Shown here: positions 8,030 through 17,094 of the stretch, one piece after another
Numbering within the stretch: the stretch's first letter is position 1
How the letters are laid out: every line of letters starts with the position of its first letter
Assembly: GCF_004614185.1 (NCBI RefSeq)
Contig: NZ_SPVF01000225.1
Coordinates: 1 to 46,540, forward strand
Reading direction: 5' to 3'
Length of the DNA: 46,540 bases
DNA from: Zemynaea arenosa
GTDB taxonomy: Bacteria > Pseudomonadota > Gammaproteobacteria > Burkholderiales > Burkholderiaceae_D
The notes under the pieces: model-generated
What the model was told of the DNA's origin: nothing
What the model saw: only the letters and a program-made list of their open reading frames with translations
Databases searched by the model: none
Program-made: the position numbers and the translations under genes

Positions 8030-8335
8030 ATGTCCGGAAAGCATGTGAAAGAGGTGGCGGGGATTGCGCTGGCGTATGGAGTGATGAGTGTGCTCTGCTT
8101 CATCGTGTACGCGTTCGACAAGCAGGCGGCCCAGCGCAAGGGCGCGCGCCGCACGCCGGAGCGCACCTTGCTGCTGCTGGGCTTCCTGTGCGGCTGGCCC
8201 GGCGCGGTCCTGGCCCAGCACTGGCTGCGCCACAAGTCGGCCAAGCTGGCGTTCCTGTGGAAGCACTGGCTGACGGCGCTCGCCAACCTGGCCTGCCTGG
8301 CGGGAGGCGCCTGGCTGGTCAGCGGCCCGCACTGA
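8030..8335 (+). CDS. DUF1294 family membrane protein
   Basis: 101 residues. A first membrane helix is followed by YAFDKQAAQRKGARRTPERTLLLLGFLCGWPGA, the hallmark of DUF1294, then HWLRHKSAKLAF and a final helix. Many homologues carry an N-terminal cold-shock domain; this one does not. The ATG at 8030 (GGAA just upstream) is preferred over a GTG at 7994. Function is unknown. It is followed after 40 bp by the glycerophosphodiesterase gene and may share its transcript. Confidence 0.75.
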   Translation: MSGKHVKEVAGIALAYGVMSVLCFIVYAFDKQAAQRKGARRTPERTLLLLGFLCGWPGAVLAQHWLRHKSAKLAFLWKHWLTALANLACLAGGAWLVSGPH

Positions 8336-8375
8336 GGCTATCATCCCGCCTGTCTTGACGAGGAGGGGATCGACC

Positions 8376-9128
8376 ATGTGGCCATACCCGAGGATCGTGG
8401 CGCACCGCGGCGGCGGCAAGCTGGCGCCGGAGAACACGCTGGCGGGCTTTCGCACCGGCCTGGCGCGCGGCTTTCGCGCAGTCGAGTTCGACGTGATGCT
8501 GGCGCGCGACGGCGTGCCGGTGGTGATGCACGATCCTTTCCTCGGCCGCACCGTCAACGGCAGGGGCAATGTGTACGACTACGACGCCGCCGAGCTCACG
8601 CGCATGGACGCGGGCAGCTGGTTCGGTGCGGACTTCACGCAGGAGACGGTGCCGCTGTACACCGAGGTCGTCGCCTTCTGCAAGGCCAATGGCATCTGGA
8701 TGAACGTGGAGCTCAAGCCCGCGCCGGGCTATGAGGCCGAGACGGGCCGGGTGGTGGGTGAGCTGACGCGTGCCCTGTTCGGCCCCGAGATCGCACAGGA
8801 CGATGTGCGCCTGCTGCCGCTGTTTTCCTCCTTCCAGCCGGCCGCGCTGGAAACGGCTCGCGAGGCGGCGCCGGACATTCCGCACGGGCTGCTGCTGAAG
8901 GAGACCATTCCGGACTGGGAAACGCTGGCCCGCTCGCTGGGCGCCGCTGCGATCCACCACAACCACGTGACGCTGGACCCGGCCACCGCCGCCGCCATCA
9001 AGCAGGCCGGGTTCGGCCTGTTCTGCTACACCGTGAATGAACCCCAACGCGCCCGTGAGCTCCTGGCCTGGGGCGTGGACGGTTTCTGCACCGACCGGCT
9101 GGACCTCATCGGCCCGGACTTTGCCTGA
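8376..9128 (+). CDS. ugpQ: Glycerophosphodiester phosphodiesterase
   Basis: 250 residues; hydrolyses glycerophosphodiesters to glycerol-3-phosphate and an alcohol. The catalytic and metal motifs of the GDPD family are visible: [15 protein letters not shown] near the start, [18 protein letters not shown], and MNVELKP. There is no signal peptide, so this is the cytoplasmic UgpQ type. The ATG at 8376 follows AGGAGGGG and is preferred over a TTG at 8355. The C-terminal [13 protein letters not shown] is typical for the family. No ugpBAEC transporter lies beside it. Confidence 0.9.
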   Translation: MWPYPRIVAHRGGGKLAPENTLAGFRTGLARGFRAVEFDVMLARDGVPVVMHDPFLGRTVNGRGNVYDYDAAELTRMDAGSWFGADFTQETVPLYTEVVAFCKANGIWMNVELKPAPGYEAETGRVVGELTRALFGPEIAQDDVRLLPLFSSFQPAALETAREAAPDIPHGLLLKETIPDWETLARSLGAAAIHHNHVTLDPATAAAIKQAGFGLFCYTVNEPQRARELLAWGVDGFCTDRLDLIGPDFA

Positions 9129-9162
9129 GGCTTCCCTCGGCGAATTTGCCCACAGGATCGGC

Positions 9163-9168
9163 TATAAT
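9163..9168 (+). promoter_or_regulatory. Perfect -10 box upstream of alaS
   Basis: TATAAT, 44 nt before the alaS ATG, in the gap after ugpQ. No good -35 hexamer is present at 16-18 nt upstream, so recognition may depend on other elements. Confidence 0.6.
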
Positions 9169-9211
9169 CGACGATCCAATAAAGCACGCTGCCCTTTCTC
9201 GCCCAACGAAC

Positions 9212-11821
9212 ATGAAATCTGCTGAAATCCGCGAAAAGTTCCTGAAATTCTTCGAATCCAAGGGCCACACGATCGTCCGCTCCAGCCCCCTGGTGCCGGG
9301 CAACGACCCGACGATGCTGCTGACGAACAGCGGCATGGTGCAGTTCAAGGACGTGTTCCTGGGCCTGGACACGCGTCCGTACTCGCGCGCGACTTCGGTG
9401 CAGCGCTGCGTGCGCGCGGGCGGCAAGCACAATGACCTGGAAAACGTCGGCTACACGGCGCGCCACCACACCTTCTTCGAGATGCTGGGGAACTTCAGCT
9501 TCGGCGACTACTTCAAGCGCGATGCGATCGCGTATGCGTGGGAGCTGCTGACCAAGGTGTACGGCCTGCCCGCCGAGAAGCTGACCGTCACCGTCTACCA
9601 GGAAGACGACGAAGCCTACGACATCTGGGCCAATGAAATCGGCGTGCCGAAAGAGCGCATCATCCGCATCGGCGACAACAAGGGGGCGCGCTACGCGTCC
9701 GACAATTTCTGGCAGATGGCCGATACCGGGCCATGCGGCCCGTGCACCGAGGTGTTCTACGACCACGGCGCGGACATCTGGGGCGGCCCTCCGGGGTCGG
9801 CCGAGGAAGACGGCGACCGCTTCATCGAAATCTGGAACCTGGTGTTCATGCAGTTCAACCGCGACGAAGCGGGCAACATGACCCGCCTGCCGAAGCCCTG
9901 CGTGGACACCGGCATGGGCATCGAGCGCCTGGCCGCGGTGCTGCAGCACGTGCACTCGAACTACGAGATCGACCTGTTCCAGAACCTGATCAGCGCCGCC
10001 GCGCGCGAGACCGGCGCCACCGACCTGGAATCGAAGTCGCTGCGCGTGATTGCGGACCACATCCGTGCCGCCGCCTTCCTGATCGTGGATGGCGTGATTC
10101 CGAGTTCGGAAGGCCACGGCTACGTCCTGCGCCGCATCATCCGCCGCGCGCTGCGCCACGGCCACAAGCTGGGCCAGGCCAAACCGTTCTTCTACAAGCT
10201 GGTAGAAGACCTGGACAAGGAAATGGGCGCCGCCTACCCCGAGCTGACCGAGGCGAAGGCGCGCGTGGCCGAAGTGCTGCGTGCCGAGGAAGAGCGCTTT
10301 GGCGAGACGCTGGAAAACGGCATGAAGATCCTGGAGGCGCAGCTGGCCAAGGATCCGAAGAACCTCGATGGCGCCACCGCCTTCACGCTGTACGACACCT
10401 ACGGCTTCCCGCGCGACTTGACCGCCGACATCTGCCGCGAGCGTGGCGTGACCTTCGATGAAGCAGGCTTCGATGCGGCGATGGAGCAGCAGAAGAAAAC
10501 CGCGCGCGCCGCGGGCAAGTTCAAAATGGCCGCCAAGGTGGAATACACCGGCGAGAAGACCCGCTTCGTGGGCTACGAGTCGCTGCACCATGATTCGAAA
10601 GTCATCGCGCTGTACGCCGACGGCGTCTCGGTGCAGGAACTGAAAGCCGGGCAGGATGGCATCGTGGTGCTCGACATCACGCCGTTCTACGCGGAGTCGG
10701 GCGGCCAGGTGGGCGATACGGGCGTGATCAAGTCGCCGGGCGCCACTTTCCAGGTCGAGGACACGCTGAAGATCCAGGCCGACGTGTTCGGCCACCACGG
10801 CGTACTGGCTTCCGGTTCGCTGAAGGTGGGCGATGCGGTCGACGCGCAAGTGGACACCGCGCACCGCGCCCGCACCATCCGCAACCACTCGGCGACGCAC
10901 CTGATGCACAAGGCGCTGCGCGAAGTGCTGGGTTCCCACGTGGCGCAGAAAGGCTCGCTGGTCGATCCGGACAAGACCCGCTTCGACTTCAGCCACAACG
11001 CGCCGCTGACGGCGGAGCAGATCGCGCAGGTCGAGGCCATCGTCAACCGCGAGATCCTCGAGAACCACGCGACCCAGGCGAAGCTGATGGGCTTCGACGA
11101 CGCGGTCAAGAGCGGCGCGATGGCGCTGTTCGGCGAGAAGTATGGCGATGAAGTGCGCGTGCTGAATATCGGTTCGTCGGTGGAGCTGTGCGGCGGTACG
11201 CACGTCAGCCGCACGGGCGACATTGGCCTCTTCAAGATCATCGGCGAAGGCGGCGTGGCCGCGGGCATCCGCCGCGTGGAAGCCGTCACCGGCGAGAACG
11301 CGCTGCAGATGGTGCAGACCCTGAACCGCAAGCTGCAGGAAGCCGCCGCCGTGCTGAAGACCAGCCCGGACGAACTGACCTCGCGCATCGCGCAGGTGCA
11401 GGACCATGTGAAGGCGCTGGAGAAGGAAGTGGCGGCGCTCAAGTCCAAGCTGGCTGCAGGGCAGGGCGACGAGCTGGTGACCAAGGCGGTGGACGTCAAC
11501 GGCATCAAGGTGCTGGCGGCGACGCTGGAAGGCGCCGACGTGGCCCGCCTGCGCGAGACCATGGACAAGCTGAAGGACAAGCTGAAGACGGCGGCCATCG
11601 TGCTGGCGTCGGTCAGCGATGGCAAGGTGTCCCTGATCGCGGGCGTCACGCCGGATGCGACCTCCAAGGTCAAGGCCGGTGAGCTGGTGAACTTCGTCGC
11701 GCAGCAGGTGGGCGGCAAGGGTGGTGGCCGTCCCGACATGGCACAAGCCGGCGGTACCAATCCGGAGGCGCTGGCGCAGGCGCTGGCCGGCGTGACCGAG
11801 TGGGTCAGCCAGCGCGCTTAA
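9212..11821 (+). CDS. alaS: Alanyl-tRNA synthetase
   Basis: 869 residues, close to the 876 of E. coli AlaS; a class II enzyme that charges tRNA-Ala and edits mischarged Ser or Gly. The catalytic domain starts [22 protein letters not shown]. The editing-site zinc motif is intact: HSATH at 559-563 and CGGTH at 660-664. The C-terminal oligomerisation/C-Ala domain ends with the Gly-rich [15 protein letters not shown] motif. The ATG at 9212 matches the family start; a reading from 9146 runs through the -10 box. A REP-like hairpin follows the stop and can serve as terminator. A 1024-codon frame on the other strand is a composition artefact. Confidence 0.97.
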   Translation: MKSAEIREKFLKFFESKGHTIVRSSPLVPGNDPTMLLTNSGMVQFKDVFLGLDTRPYSRATSVQRCVRAGGKHNDLENVGYTARHHTFFEMLGNFSFGDYFKRDAIAYAWELLTKVYGLPAEKLTVTVYQEDDEAYDIWANEIGVPKERIIRIGDNKGARYASDNFWQMADTGPCGPCTEVFYDHGADIWGGPPGSAEEDGDRFIEIWNLVFMQFNRDEAGNMTRLPKPCVDTGMGIERLAAVLQHVHSNYEIDLFQNLISAAARETGATDLESKSLRVIADHIRAAAFLIVDGVIPSSEGHGYVLRRIIRRALRHGHKLGQAKPFFYKLVEDLDKEMGAAYPELTEAKARVAEVLRAEEERFGETLENGMKILEAQLAKDPKNLDGATAFTLYDTYGFPRDLTADICRERGVTFDEAGFDAAMEQQKKTARAAGKFKMAAKVEYTGEKTRFVGYESLHHDSKVIALYADGVSVQELKAGQDGIVVLDITPFYAESGGQVGDTGVIKSPGATFQVEDTLKIQADVFGHHGVLASGSLKVGDAVDAQVDTAHRARTIRNHSATHLMHKALREVLGSHVAQKGSLVDPDKTRFDFSHNAPLTAEQIAQVEAIVNREILENHATQAKLMGFDDAVKSGAMALFGEKYGDEVRVLNIGSSVELCGGTHVSRTGDIGLFKIIGEGGVAAGIRRVEAVTGENALQMVQTLNRKLQEAAAVLKTSPDELTSRIAQVQDHVKALEKEVAALKSKLAAGQGDELVTKAVDVNGIKVLAATLEGADVARLRETMDKLKDKLKTAAIVLASVSDGKVSLIAGVTPDATSKVKAGELVNFVAQQVGGKGGGRPDMAQAGGTNPEALAQALAGVTEWVSQRA

Positions 11822-11839
11822 ACTTTCCGCTTCGTTACG

Positions 11840-11874
11840 AAGGGACGTACCCCGACGCCGGGGTCCGTCCCTTT
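11840..11874 (+). terminator. REP-like hairpin at the end of alaS
   Basis: AAGGGACG (11840-11847) and CCCCG (11850-11854) pair with CGGGG (11859-11863) and CGTCCCTT (11866-11873): 13 pairs around a 2x2 internal loop and a 4-nt loop, followed by TTGTCG. The core GGGACGTACCCC is shared with the REP units flanking the transposase remnant at 33.1-34.0 kb, so this is probably a dispersed REP copy that also ends alaS transcripts. Confidence 0.7.
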
Positions 11875-12118
11875 GTCGTTTACAGGCAGCCTTCGATCCA
11901 GTGGGCGGGATCTTGCGGCCAGCGTAGAAATGCTTGACGCGGCCACCCGCGGTCTCAAATTTCTTGAGGGAGTGGCGTGGCATAGCGTGACGTGAGCGGC
12001 CGACGTAGCGGCCGCGCTGCGTTAGGCGAATCTTAACCGGTGCCGTTGCGGCCGACGAACCCGGAACTTTGCCGGCTCCGCCCGCGAATACAGGCTCCAT
12101 CCCTCATTGGAGACATCC
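11875..12118. other. Gene-poor spacer between alaS and a secreted protein
   Basis: About 240 nt without a convincing gene. A minus-strand reading continues through it (including a Lys/Arg-rich stretch such as MPRHSLKKFETAGGRVKHFY) only as part of the antisense frame of alaS; it has no start context and no family resemblance I can name. It may hold the promoter of the next gene, but no clear -35/-10 pair was found. Confidence 0.4.
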
Positions 12119-12598
12119 TTGAAAACCCTTGCCCTGCTCGCCGCCCTGGCCCTTCCCATCCTCGCCCAAGCTGCCGACTACAGCGGCACCTGGTCCCTCG
12201 ACAAAGCGAAGAGCGCCAACCTGCCGCCGTACTACGCCCAGGTGCAAAGCCACACGCTCACCAACACGCAGGACGCGCAGACGCTGAAGGTCGCCATCGC
12301 CATCCAGCGCGAAGGTGCGGCGCCAGACAGCGTGACCTTCGACTACCGCCTGGACGGCACGCCCACTCAGGGCCGCGCCATGGTCCGCACCCCTCAGGGC
12401 ATGCAGGAAGTCCCGACCACCATGGTCACGCGCATGGATGCCGGCGGCCAGGTCCACATCGCCGTCACCCGCGAAACCCCGGGTGCGGCACCGGTCACCA
12501 GCACCGAGGACTGGTCCCTAAGCGCGGACGGCCAGACCCTCACCGTGCACCTCGTGCGCGGCCCGCAAGCGTCGGACCTCGTCTTCCGCCGCCTCTGA
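12119..12598 (+). CDS. Small secreted protein of unknown function, TTG start
   Basis: 159 residues from a TTG at 12119, with GGAGA five bases before it. The N-terminus (M)KTLALLAALALPILAQA is a clear signal peptide cleaved before ADYSGTW. The mature part has alternating beta-type segments (YSGTWSLDKAKSANLPPYYAQVQ, TLKVAIAIQ, QVHIAVTRETPG, TEDWSLSADGQTLTVHL), suggesting a lipocalin-like beta barrel. An alternative TTG at 12107 is too close to the ribosome site. It is probably periplasmic; no function can be assigned. Confidence 0.7.
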   Translation: MKTLALLAALALPILAQAADYSGTWSLDKAKSANLPPYYAQVQSHTLTNTQDAQTLKVAIAIQREGAAPDSVTFDYRLDGTPTQGRAMVRTPQGMQEVPTTMVTRMDAGGQVHIAVTRETPGAAPVTSTEDWSLSADGQTLTVHLVRGPQASDLVFRRL

Positions 12599-12727
12599 TT
12601 CTCGTTGTGGTCTTGCAACAATACTTGCAAGGTTTTGGTGCGGTGCGTCAAACTTCACGATTTGGAGTAGACTGCGTAGCAAACGCGCGGCGTTGCGCGT
12701 GGTACTACGTAGCCTTGCAGGTGAGTG

Positions 12728-12982
12728 ATGAGCACCCTAGTCGAAACCAATACCATGGAATTCCAACGTGAACTGGATGCACGCGGACTGAACTGTCCGT
12801 TACCCATCCTGAAAGCCAAAAAAGCACTCGCCGAGATGCAGTCGGGCGAAGTGCTGAAGATCGTCGCCACCGACTCCGGTTCGGTGCGCGACTTCCAGGC
12901 CTTCGCCAAACAGACGGGCAACGCCCTGCTGCACCATTCCCAGAATGGCCTCGAGTTCACCTTTTTGATGCGCCGCAAATAA
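12728..12982 (+). CDS. tusA: TusA/SirA-family sulfurtransferase
   Basis: 84 residues of the small TusA-like fold. The family motif RGLNCPLPILKAKKAL is intact, with the sulfur-carrying cysteine at residue 23. TusA proteins relay persulfide sulfur, for example to tRNA thiolation; paralogues serve other sulfur routes, so the exact pathway is uncertain. The ATG at 12728 follows AGGTGAG; a GTG three bases earlier and an ATG at 12755 are alternatives. It stands alone, followed by a weak hairpin (13014-13038) and the etf promoter region. Confidence 0.85.
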   Translation: MSTLVETNTMEFQRELDARGLNCPLPILKAKKALAEMQSGEVLKIVATDSGSVRDFQAFAKQTGNALLHHSQNGLEFTFLMRRK

Positions 12983-13054
12983 GCGGTCCCGCCTCCTTTG
13001 CTCCGCCTCTGATGAAGCGCCGTCTGATTAGACGCTTCGTTCTAACAAAAAAAC

Positions 13055-13102
13055 GCACGATCGTGCTTAAATTCCGTCGGTAAGTGGTTTTTCTCTTATA
13101 AT
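13055..13102 (+). promoter_or_regulatory. Palindromic operator and -10 box upstream of etfB
   Basis: GCACGATCGTGC (13055-13066) is a perfect 12-bp palindrome, and TATAAT lies at 13097-13102. The palindrome sits just upstream of the expected -35 position, a usual place for a TetR-type repressor or an activator. Fatty-acid catabolism genes in betaproteobacteria are commonly controlled by TetR-family proteins that bind such palindromes; the regulator here is not in the window. Confidence 0.5.
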
Positions 13103-13168
13103 CTAGGCCACTTTAGATCCGTCCAATTATTCGCTTTCGTTATCAAAATCCATTAAAAAGGCAGACCT

Positions 13169-13918
13169 ATGAAAGTCCTGGTACCCGTCAAGCGCGTGGT
13201 TGACTACAACGTCAAGGTACGCGTCAAGTCCGACGGCAGCGGCGTCGATATCGCCAACGTCAAGATGTCGATGAACCCGTTCGACGAGATCGCTCTGGAA
13301 GAGGCGATGCGCCTGAAGGAAGCCGGCAAGGTCACCGAAGTGGTGGCAGTCTCGGTGGGCGTGGCCCAGTGCCAGGAAACGCTGCGCACCGGCATGGCCA
13401 TCGGTGCCGACCGCGGCATCCTGGTTGAGACCTCGGTTGAAACCGAGCCGCTGGCCGTGGCCAAGGTGCTCAAGGCGCTGGCCGACAAGGAGCAGCCGCA
13501 GCTGATCATCCTGGGCAAGCAGGCCATCGACGACGACTCCAACCAGACCGGCCAGATGCTGGCTGCGCTGCTCGGCTGGCCGCAGGCGACCTTCGCCTCC
13601 AAGGTCGTGCTGGAAGAGGGCAAGGTCACCGTGACCCGCGAAGTGGACGGCGGCCTGGAAACCCTGGCCCTGCAACTGCCGGCCATCGTCACTACCGACC
13701 TGCGCCTGAACGAGCCGCGCTACGTCACCCTGCCGAACATCATGAAGGCGAAGAAGAAGCCGCTGGAGACCGTCAAGCCGGAAGACCTGGGCGTCGACGT
13801 GACCCCGCGCCTGAAGACCCTGAAAGTCTCCGAGCCGCCGAAGCGCTCCGCGGGCATCAAGGTGCCGGACGTCGCCACCCTGGTCGCCAAGCTGAAGACC
13901 GAAGCCAAAGTTATCTAA
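13169..13918 (+). CDS. etfB: Electron transfer flavoprotein beta subunit
   Basis: 249 residues; with EtfA it accepts electrons from acyl-CoA and related dehydrogenases and passes them to ETF-quinone oxidoreductase. It starts [20 protein letters not shown], typical for the family, and contains the AMP-binding region ([32 protein letters not shown]). The C-terminal recognition-loop region ([12 protein letters not shown]) that contacts partner dehydrogenases is present. It is 19 nt upstream of etfA and clearly co-transcribed. Confidence 0.96.
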   Translation: MKVLVPVKRVVDYNVKVRVKSDGSGVDIANVKMSMNPFDEIALEEAMRLKEAGKVTEVVAVSVGVAQCQETLRTGMAIGADRGILVETSVETEPLAVAKVLKALADKEQPQLIILGKQAIDDDSNQTGQMLAALLGWPQATFASKVVLEEGKVTVTREVDGGLETLALQLPAIVTTDLRLNEPRYVTLPNIMKAKKKPLETVKPEDLGVDVTPRLKTLKVSEPPKRSAGIKVPDVATLVAKLKTEAKVI

Positions 13919-13937
13919 TTCAGAGAGTCAGCCCATC

Positions 13938-14867
13938 ATGACCGCACTCGTTATTGCAGAACACGACAACGCTTCGCTCAAGGCAAGCACCCTGAACACC
14001 GTGACCGCGGCCGCCCAGTGTGGCGGCGACGTCCACGTGCTGATCGCCGGCTCCAACGCCGGCGCCGCGGCCGACGCGGCCAAGCAGATCGCTGGTGTCT
14101 CCAAAGTCATCGTCGCCGACGCGCCGTACTTCGCCGAAGGCCTGGCCGAGAACGTGGCCGAGCAGGTGCTCGCCATCGCCGGTTCGTACTCCCACATCCT
14201 GGCTCCCGCCACCGCCTACGGCAAAAACATCCTGCCGCGCGTGGCCGCCAAGCTGGACGTGGCCCAAATCTCCGAGATCACCAAGGTCGATGCACCGGAC
14301 ACCTTCGAGCGCCCGATCTACGCGGGTAACGCGATCGCCGTGGTGCAGTCGTCGGACAAGGTGAAAGTCATCACCGTGCGCACCACCGGCTTCGACGCCG
14401 CTGCCGCCACCGGTGGCTCGGCCGCCGTGGAGAACGTGGCTGCTGCCGCCGACGTGGGCAAGTCCGCGTTCGTGGGCCGCGAAGTGGCCAAGTCGGACCG
14501 CCCGGAACTGACCGGCGCCAAGATCATCGTCTCCGGTGGCCGCGGCATGGGCTCGGCCGACAACTTCAAGATCCTGGAGCCGCTGGCCGACAAGCTGGGC
14601 GCCGCCATGGGTGCTTCGCGCGCCGCGGTGGACGCCGGCTTCGTGCCGAACGACTGGCAGGTCGGCCAGACCGGCAAGATCGTCGCGCCGCAGCTGTACA
14701 TCGCGGTCGGCATCTCGGGCGCGATCCAGCACCTGGCCGGCATGAAGGACTCGAAGACCATCGTGGCCATCAACAAGGACCCGGAAGCGCCGATCTTCTC
14801 GGTGGCGGACTACGGCCTGGTCGGCGACCTGTTCGAGGTCGTGCCGGAGCTGATCAAGGCCCTCTAA
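13938..14867 (+). CDS. etfA: Electron transfer flavoprotein alpha subunit
   Basis: 309 residues; binds the FAD of the ETF heterodimer. The C-terminal FAD-binding domain is clear: [32 protein letters not shown], then [29 protein letters not shown] and the closing [19 protein letters not shown]. The order etfB-etfA followed by an acyl-CoA dehydrogenase places the unit in beta-oxidation or amino-acid catabolism. A perfect 13-bp inverted repeat separates it from the dehydrogenase gene. Confidence 0.96.
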   Translation: MTALVIAEHDNASLKASTLNTVTAAAQCGGDVHVLIAGSNAGAAADAAKQIAGVSKVIVADAPYFAEGLAENVAEQVLAIAGSYSHILAPATAYGKNILPRVAAKLDVAQISEITKVDAPDTFERPIYAGNAIAVVQSSDKVKVITVRTTGFDAAAATGGSAAVENVAAAADVGKSAFVGREVAKSDRPELTGAKIIVSGGRGMGSADNFKILEPLADKLGAAMGASRAAVDAGFVPNDWQVGQTGKIVAPQLYIAVGISGAIQHLAGMKDSKTIVAINKDPEAPIFSVADYGLVGDLFEVVPELIKAL

Positions 14868-14887
14868 GTCACATTGCATAATCCCCT

Positions 14888-14927
14888 CGACGTTCCCGCG
14901 CAGGCCCCGGTCTCCGCGGGAACGTCG
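14888..14927 (+). repeat. 13-bp perfect inverted repeat between etfA and the dehydrogenase
   Basis: CGACGTTCCCGCG (14888-14900) and CGCGGGAACGTCG (14915-14927) form a perfect stem with a 14-nt loop, ending 17 nt before the dehydrogenase ATG and just upstream of its ribosome site. There is no T-tract, so it is not a standard terminator. It may stabilise the etf mRNA 3' end or modulate downstream expression. Confidence 0.8.
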
Positions 14928-14944
14928 CCATTCGGAGACATCAA

Positions 14945-16735
14945 ATGAGCTACCAGGCACCAATCAAGGACATGCTGTTCGTGCTGAACGAACTTGCCGA
15001 CCTGTCCACCATCAACCAGCTCCCGGGCTGCGAAGACGCGACCGCGGACACTGTCGAAGCGGTCCTCGAAGAGAACGCGAAATTCTGCGGCGAGGTCGTG
15101 GCCCCGCTGAATCATCCTTCCGACAAGGAGCCGAGCTTCTGGACCGACGGCCAGGTCACCACCTCGAAGGGATTCAAGGAGGCCTTCAAGGGCTTCGCCG
15201 AAGCGGGCTGGCAGGGCGTGCAGCACCCGGCGGATTTCGGCGGCCAGGGCCTGCCGAAACTGGTGCACACGCCGTGCACCGAGATGCTCAATTCGGCCAG
15301 CCTGTCGTTCGCGCTGGTCGCGCTGCTGACCGATGGCGCCATTGAGGCGCTGCTGACGGCGGGTTCGGACGAGCAGAAGGCCACCTATCTGGAGCCGCTC
15401 ATCACCGGCAAGTGGACCGGCACCATGAACCTCACCGAGCCGCAAGCCGGTTCCGACCTGGCGGCCGTGCGTACGCGCGCGGTGCCGAATGGCGATGGCA
15501 CCTACAAGATCTTCGGCACCAAGATCTTCATCACGTACGGCGAGCATGACATGGCCGAGAACATCATCCACCTGGTGCTGGCGCGCACGCCGGATGCGCC
15601 GCCGGGGGTGAAGGGCATCTCGCTGTTCATCGTGCCCAAGTTCCTGGTCAATGCGGATGGTTCGCTGGGCGCGCGCAACGATGCGCACTGCGTCTCCATT
15701 GAGCACAAGCTGGGCATCAAGGCCTCGCCGACGGCAGTGCTGCAGTTTGGGGACCATGGCGGTGCGATCGGCACGCTGGTGGGCGAAGAGAACCGCGGCC
15801 TGGAATACATGTTCATCATGATGAATGCGGCGCGCTTTGGCGTGGGCATGCAGGGCATTGGCCTGGCGGAGCGCGCGTACCAGCAGGCGGTGGCCTATGC
15901 CAAGGACCGCGTGCAGTCGAAGGACCTCGCCGGTTCCGCCGGGCCGGTCGCAATCATTAACCATCCGGACGTGCGCCGCATGCTGATGTCGATGCGCTCC
16001 CAGACCGAGGCGGCGCGCGCGCTGGCCTACGTGGGCGCGGGCATCAGTGATATCGCGCACAGCCATCCGGATGCGGAGGTGCGCAAGCAGAACCTGGCCG
16101 TGTACGAATACCTGGTCCCGATCATCAAGGGGTGGTCGACCGAGATGAGCGAGAACGTGGCGCGGGACGGCGTGCAGGTCCACGGCGGCATGGGCTTCAT
16201 CGAGGAGACCGGCGCGGCACAGCACTACCGCGATGCCAAGATCCTGCCGATCTACGAAGGCACCACGGCCATCCAGGCGAACGACCTGGTGGGCCGCAAG
16301 ACGGTGCGCGATGGCGGCGCAGTGGCCAAGGCGCTCATCGCACAGGTGCGCGCGACCGAGGCGCAGCTGGCGGATGCGCAGGGCGCGGACTTCGCGGCCA
16401 TCCGCACGCAGCTGGTGGCCGGTTCGGCGGCGCTGGAGGCGGTGGTCGACTTCGTGGTGGCGAATACCAAGAGCGACATCAAGGCGGTGTTCGCGGGGTC
16501 TGTGCTGTACCTGCGCTTGGCCGGCATCGTGCTGGGTGGCTGGCAGATGGCGCGTGCGGCGCTCATCGCGCAGCAGAAGCTCAATGCGGGCGAGGGCGAT
16601 GCGGGCTTCTACAAGGCCAAGATCGCCACCGCGCGCTTCTTCGCGGACCACGTCCTGTCGCAAGCCGGTTCGCTGCGCACGGCCATCGTGGACGGCTACG
16701 CGGGCGTGCTGGCGCTGGACAACGAGCAGTTCTGA
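14945..16735 (+). CDS. Acyl-CoA dehydrogenase, long (about 600-residue) class
   Basis: 596 residues. The family region includes MNLTEPQAGSDLAAVRTRA (FAD contacts), IGTLVGEENRGLEYMFIMMNAARFGVGMQG and the catalytic-base segment LPIYEGTTAIQANDL, with the glutamate at residue 438. An extra C-terminal domain (about 470-596) marks the long class, unlike the 380-residue MCAD type. It oxidises an acyl-CoA and passes electrons to ETF, whose genes lie immediately upstream. Chain-length specificity cannot be read from the sequence. GGAGA precedes the ATG. The rraB gene starts two bases after the stop. Confidence 0.93.
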   Translation: MSYQAPIKDMLFVLNELADLSTINQLPGCEDATADTVEAVLEENAKFCGEVVAPLNHPSDKEPSFWTDGQVTTSKGFKEAFKGFAEAGWQGVQHPADFGGQGLPKLVHTPCTEMLNSASLSFALVALLTDGAIEALLTAGSDEQKATYLEPLITGKWTGTMNLTEPQAGSDLAAVRTRAVPNGDGTYKIFGTKIFITYGEHDMAENIIHLVLARTPDAPPGVKGISLFIVPKFLVNADGSLGARNDAHCVSIEHKLGIKASPTAVLQFGDHGGAIGTLVGEENRGLEYMFIMMNAARFGVGMQGIGLAERAYQQAVAYAKDRVQSKDLAGSAGPVAIINHPDVRRMLMSMRSQTEAARALAYVGAGISDIAHSHPDAEVRKQNLAVYEYLVPIIKGWSTEMSENVARDGVQVHGGMGFIEETGAAQHYRDAKILPIYEGTTAIQANDLVGRKTVRDGGAVAKALIAQVRATEAQLADAQGADFAAIRTQLVAGSAALEAVVDFVVANTKSDIKAVFAGSVLYLRLAGIVLGGWQMARAALIAQQKLNAGEGDAGFYKAKIATARFFADHVLSQAGSLRTAIVDGYAGVLALDNEQF

Positions 16736-16737
16736 CG

Positions 16738-17070
16738 ATGTCCTCCGACGTTCCGGACGACGCCAACGGCGATGTGCTGCGCGAGATGGCGGCACAGGGA
16801 GACGATCTCACGGTAGCCCGCGAGATCGACTTCTCGGTGATCCTGCCCAGTGAAGAGCAGGCTCTGGCCTTCGCTATGCACTTGCTGAAGAACGGGCAGA
16901 AGGTGTCGTTCGCGCCCACGGAAGGCAGCGACGAGCTGCCTTTCCAGGTGCAGGCGCACCCGGTGATGCTGCCGACCCACGACAACATCACCGACTACGA
17001 AGCGCTGCTGGAACAGGAAGCGGCCCCCTTCGGCGGCCGCAATGATGGCTGGGGGTGCATGGCGCAGTAG
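16738..17070 (+). CDS. rraB: Ribonuclease E inhibitor RraB-family protein
   Basis: 110 residues: an acidic protein with the RraB core (DFSVILPSEEQALAFAMHLLKNGQKVSFAP, then LPFQVQAHPVMLPTHDNITDYEALLEQEAAPFGGRNDGWGCM). RraB in E. coli binds RNase E and alters which RNAs are cut. The C-terminal motif FGGRNDGWGC is characteristic of the family. Translation is probably coupled to the acyl-CoA dehydrogenase, with a two-base gap and no separate promoter. A 6-bp inverted repeat (17071-17076 with 17087-17092) fills the gap to the convergent gene. Confidence 0.88.
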   Translation: MSSDVPDDANGDVLREMAAQGDDLTVAREIDFSVILPSEEQALAFAMHLLKNGQKVSFAPTEGSDELPFQVQAHPVMLPTHDNITDYEALLEQEAAPFGGRNDGWGCMAQ

Positions 17071-17094
17071 CGCGCCATCCCCGAGCGGCGCGTA

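Noticed and set aside
9026-12100. 1024-codon open frame antisense to alaS
   Set aside because: It mirrors alaS codons, is extremely rich in His/Arg/Val, has no family motif or start context, and is expected from high third-position GC.
12660-12720. Imperfect GC-rich stem upstream of tusA (ACGCGC with GCGCGT)
   Set aside because: Short arms, weak context and high background of GC-rich complementarity; no support for a regulatory role.
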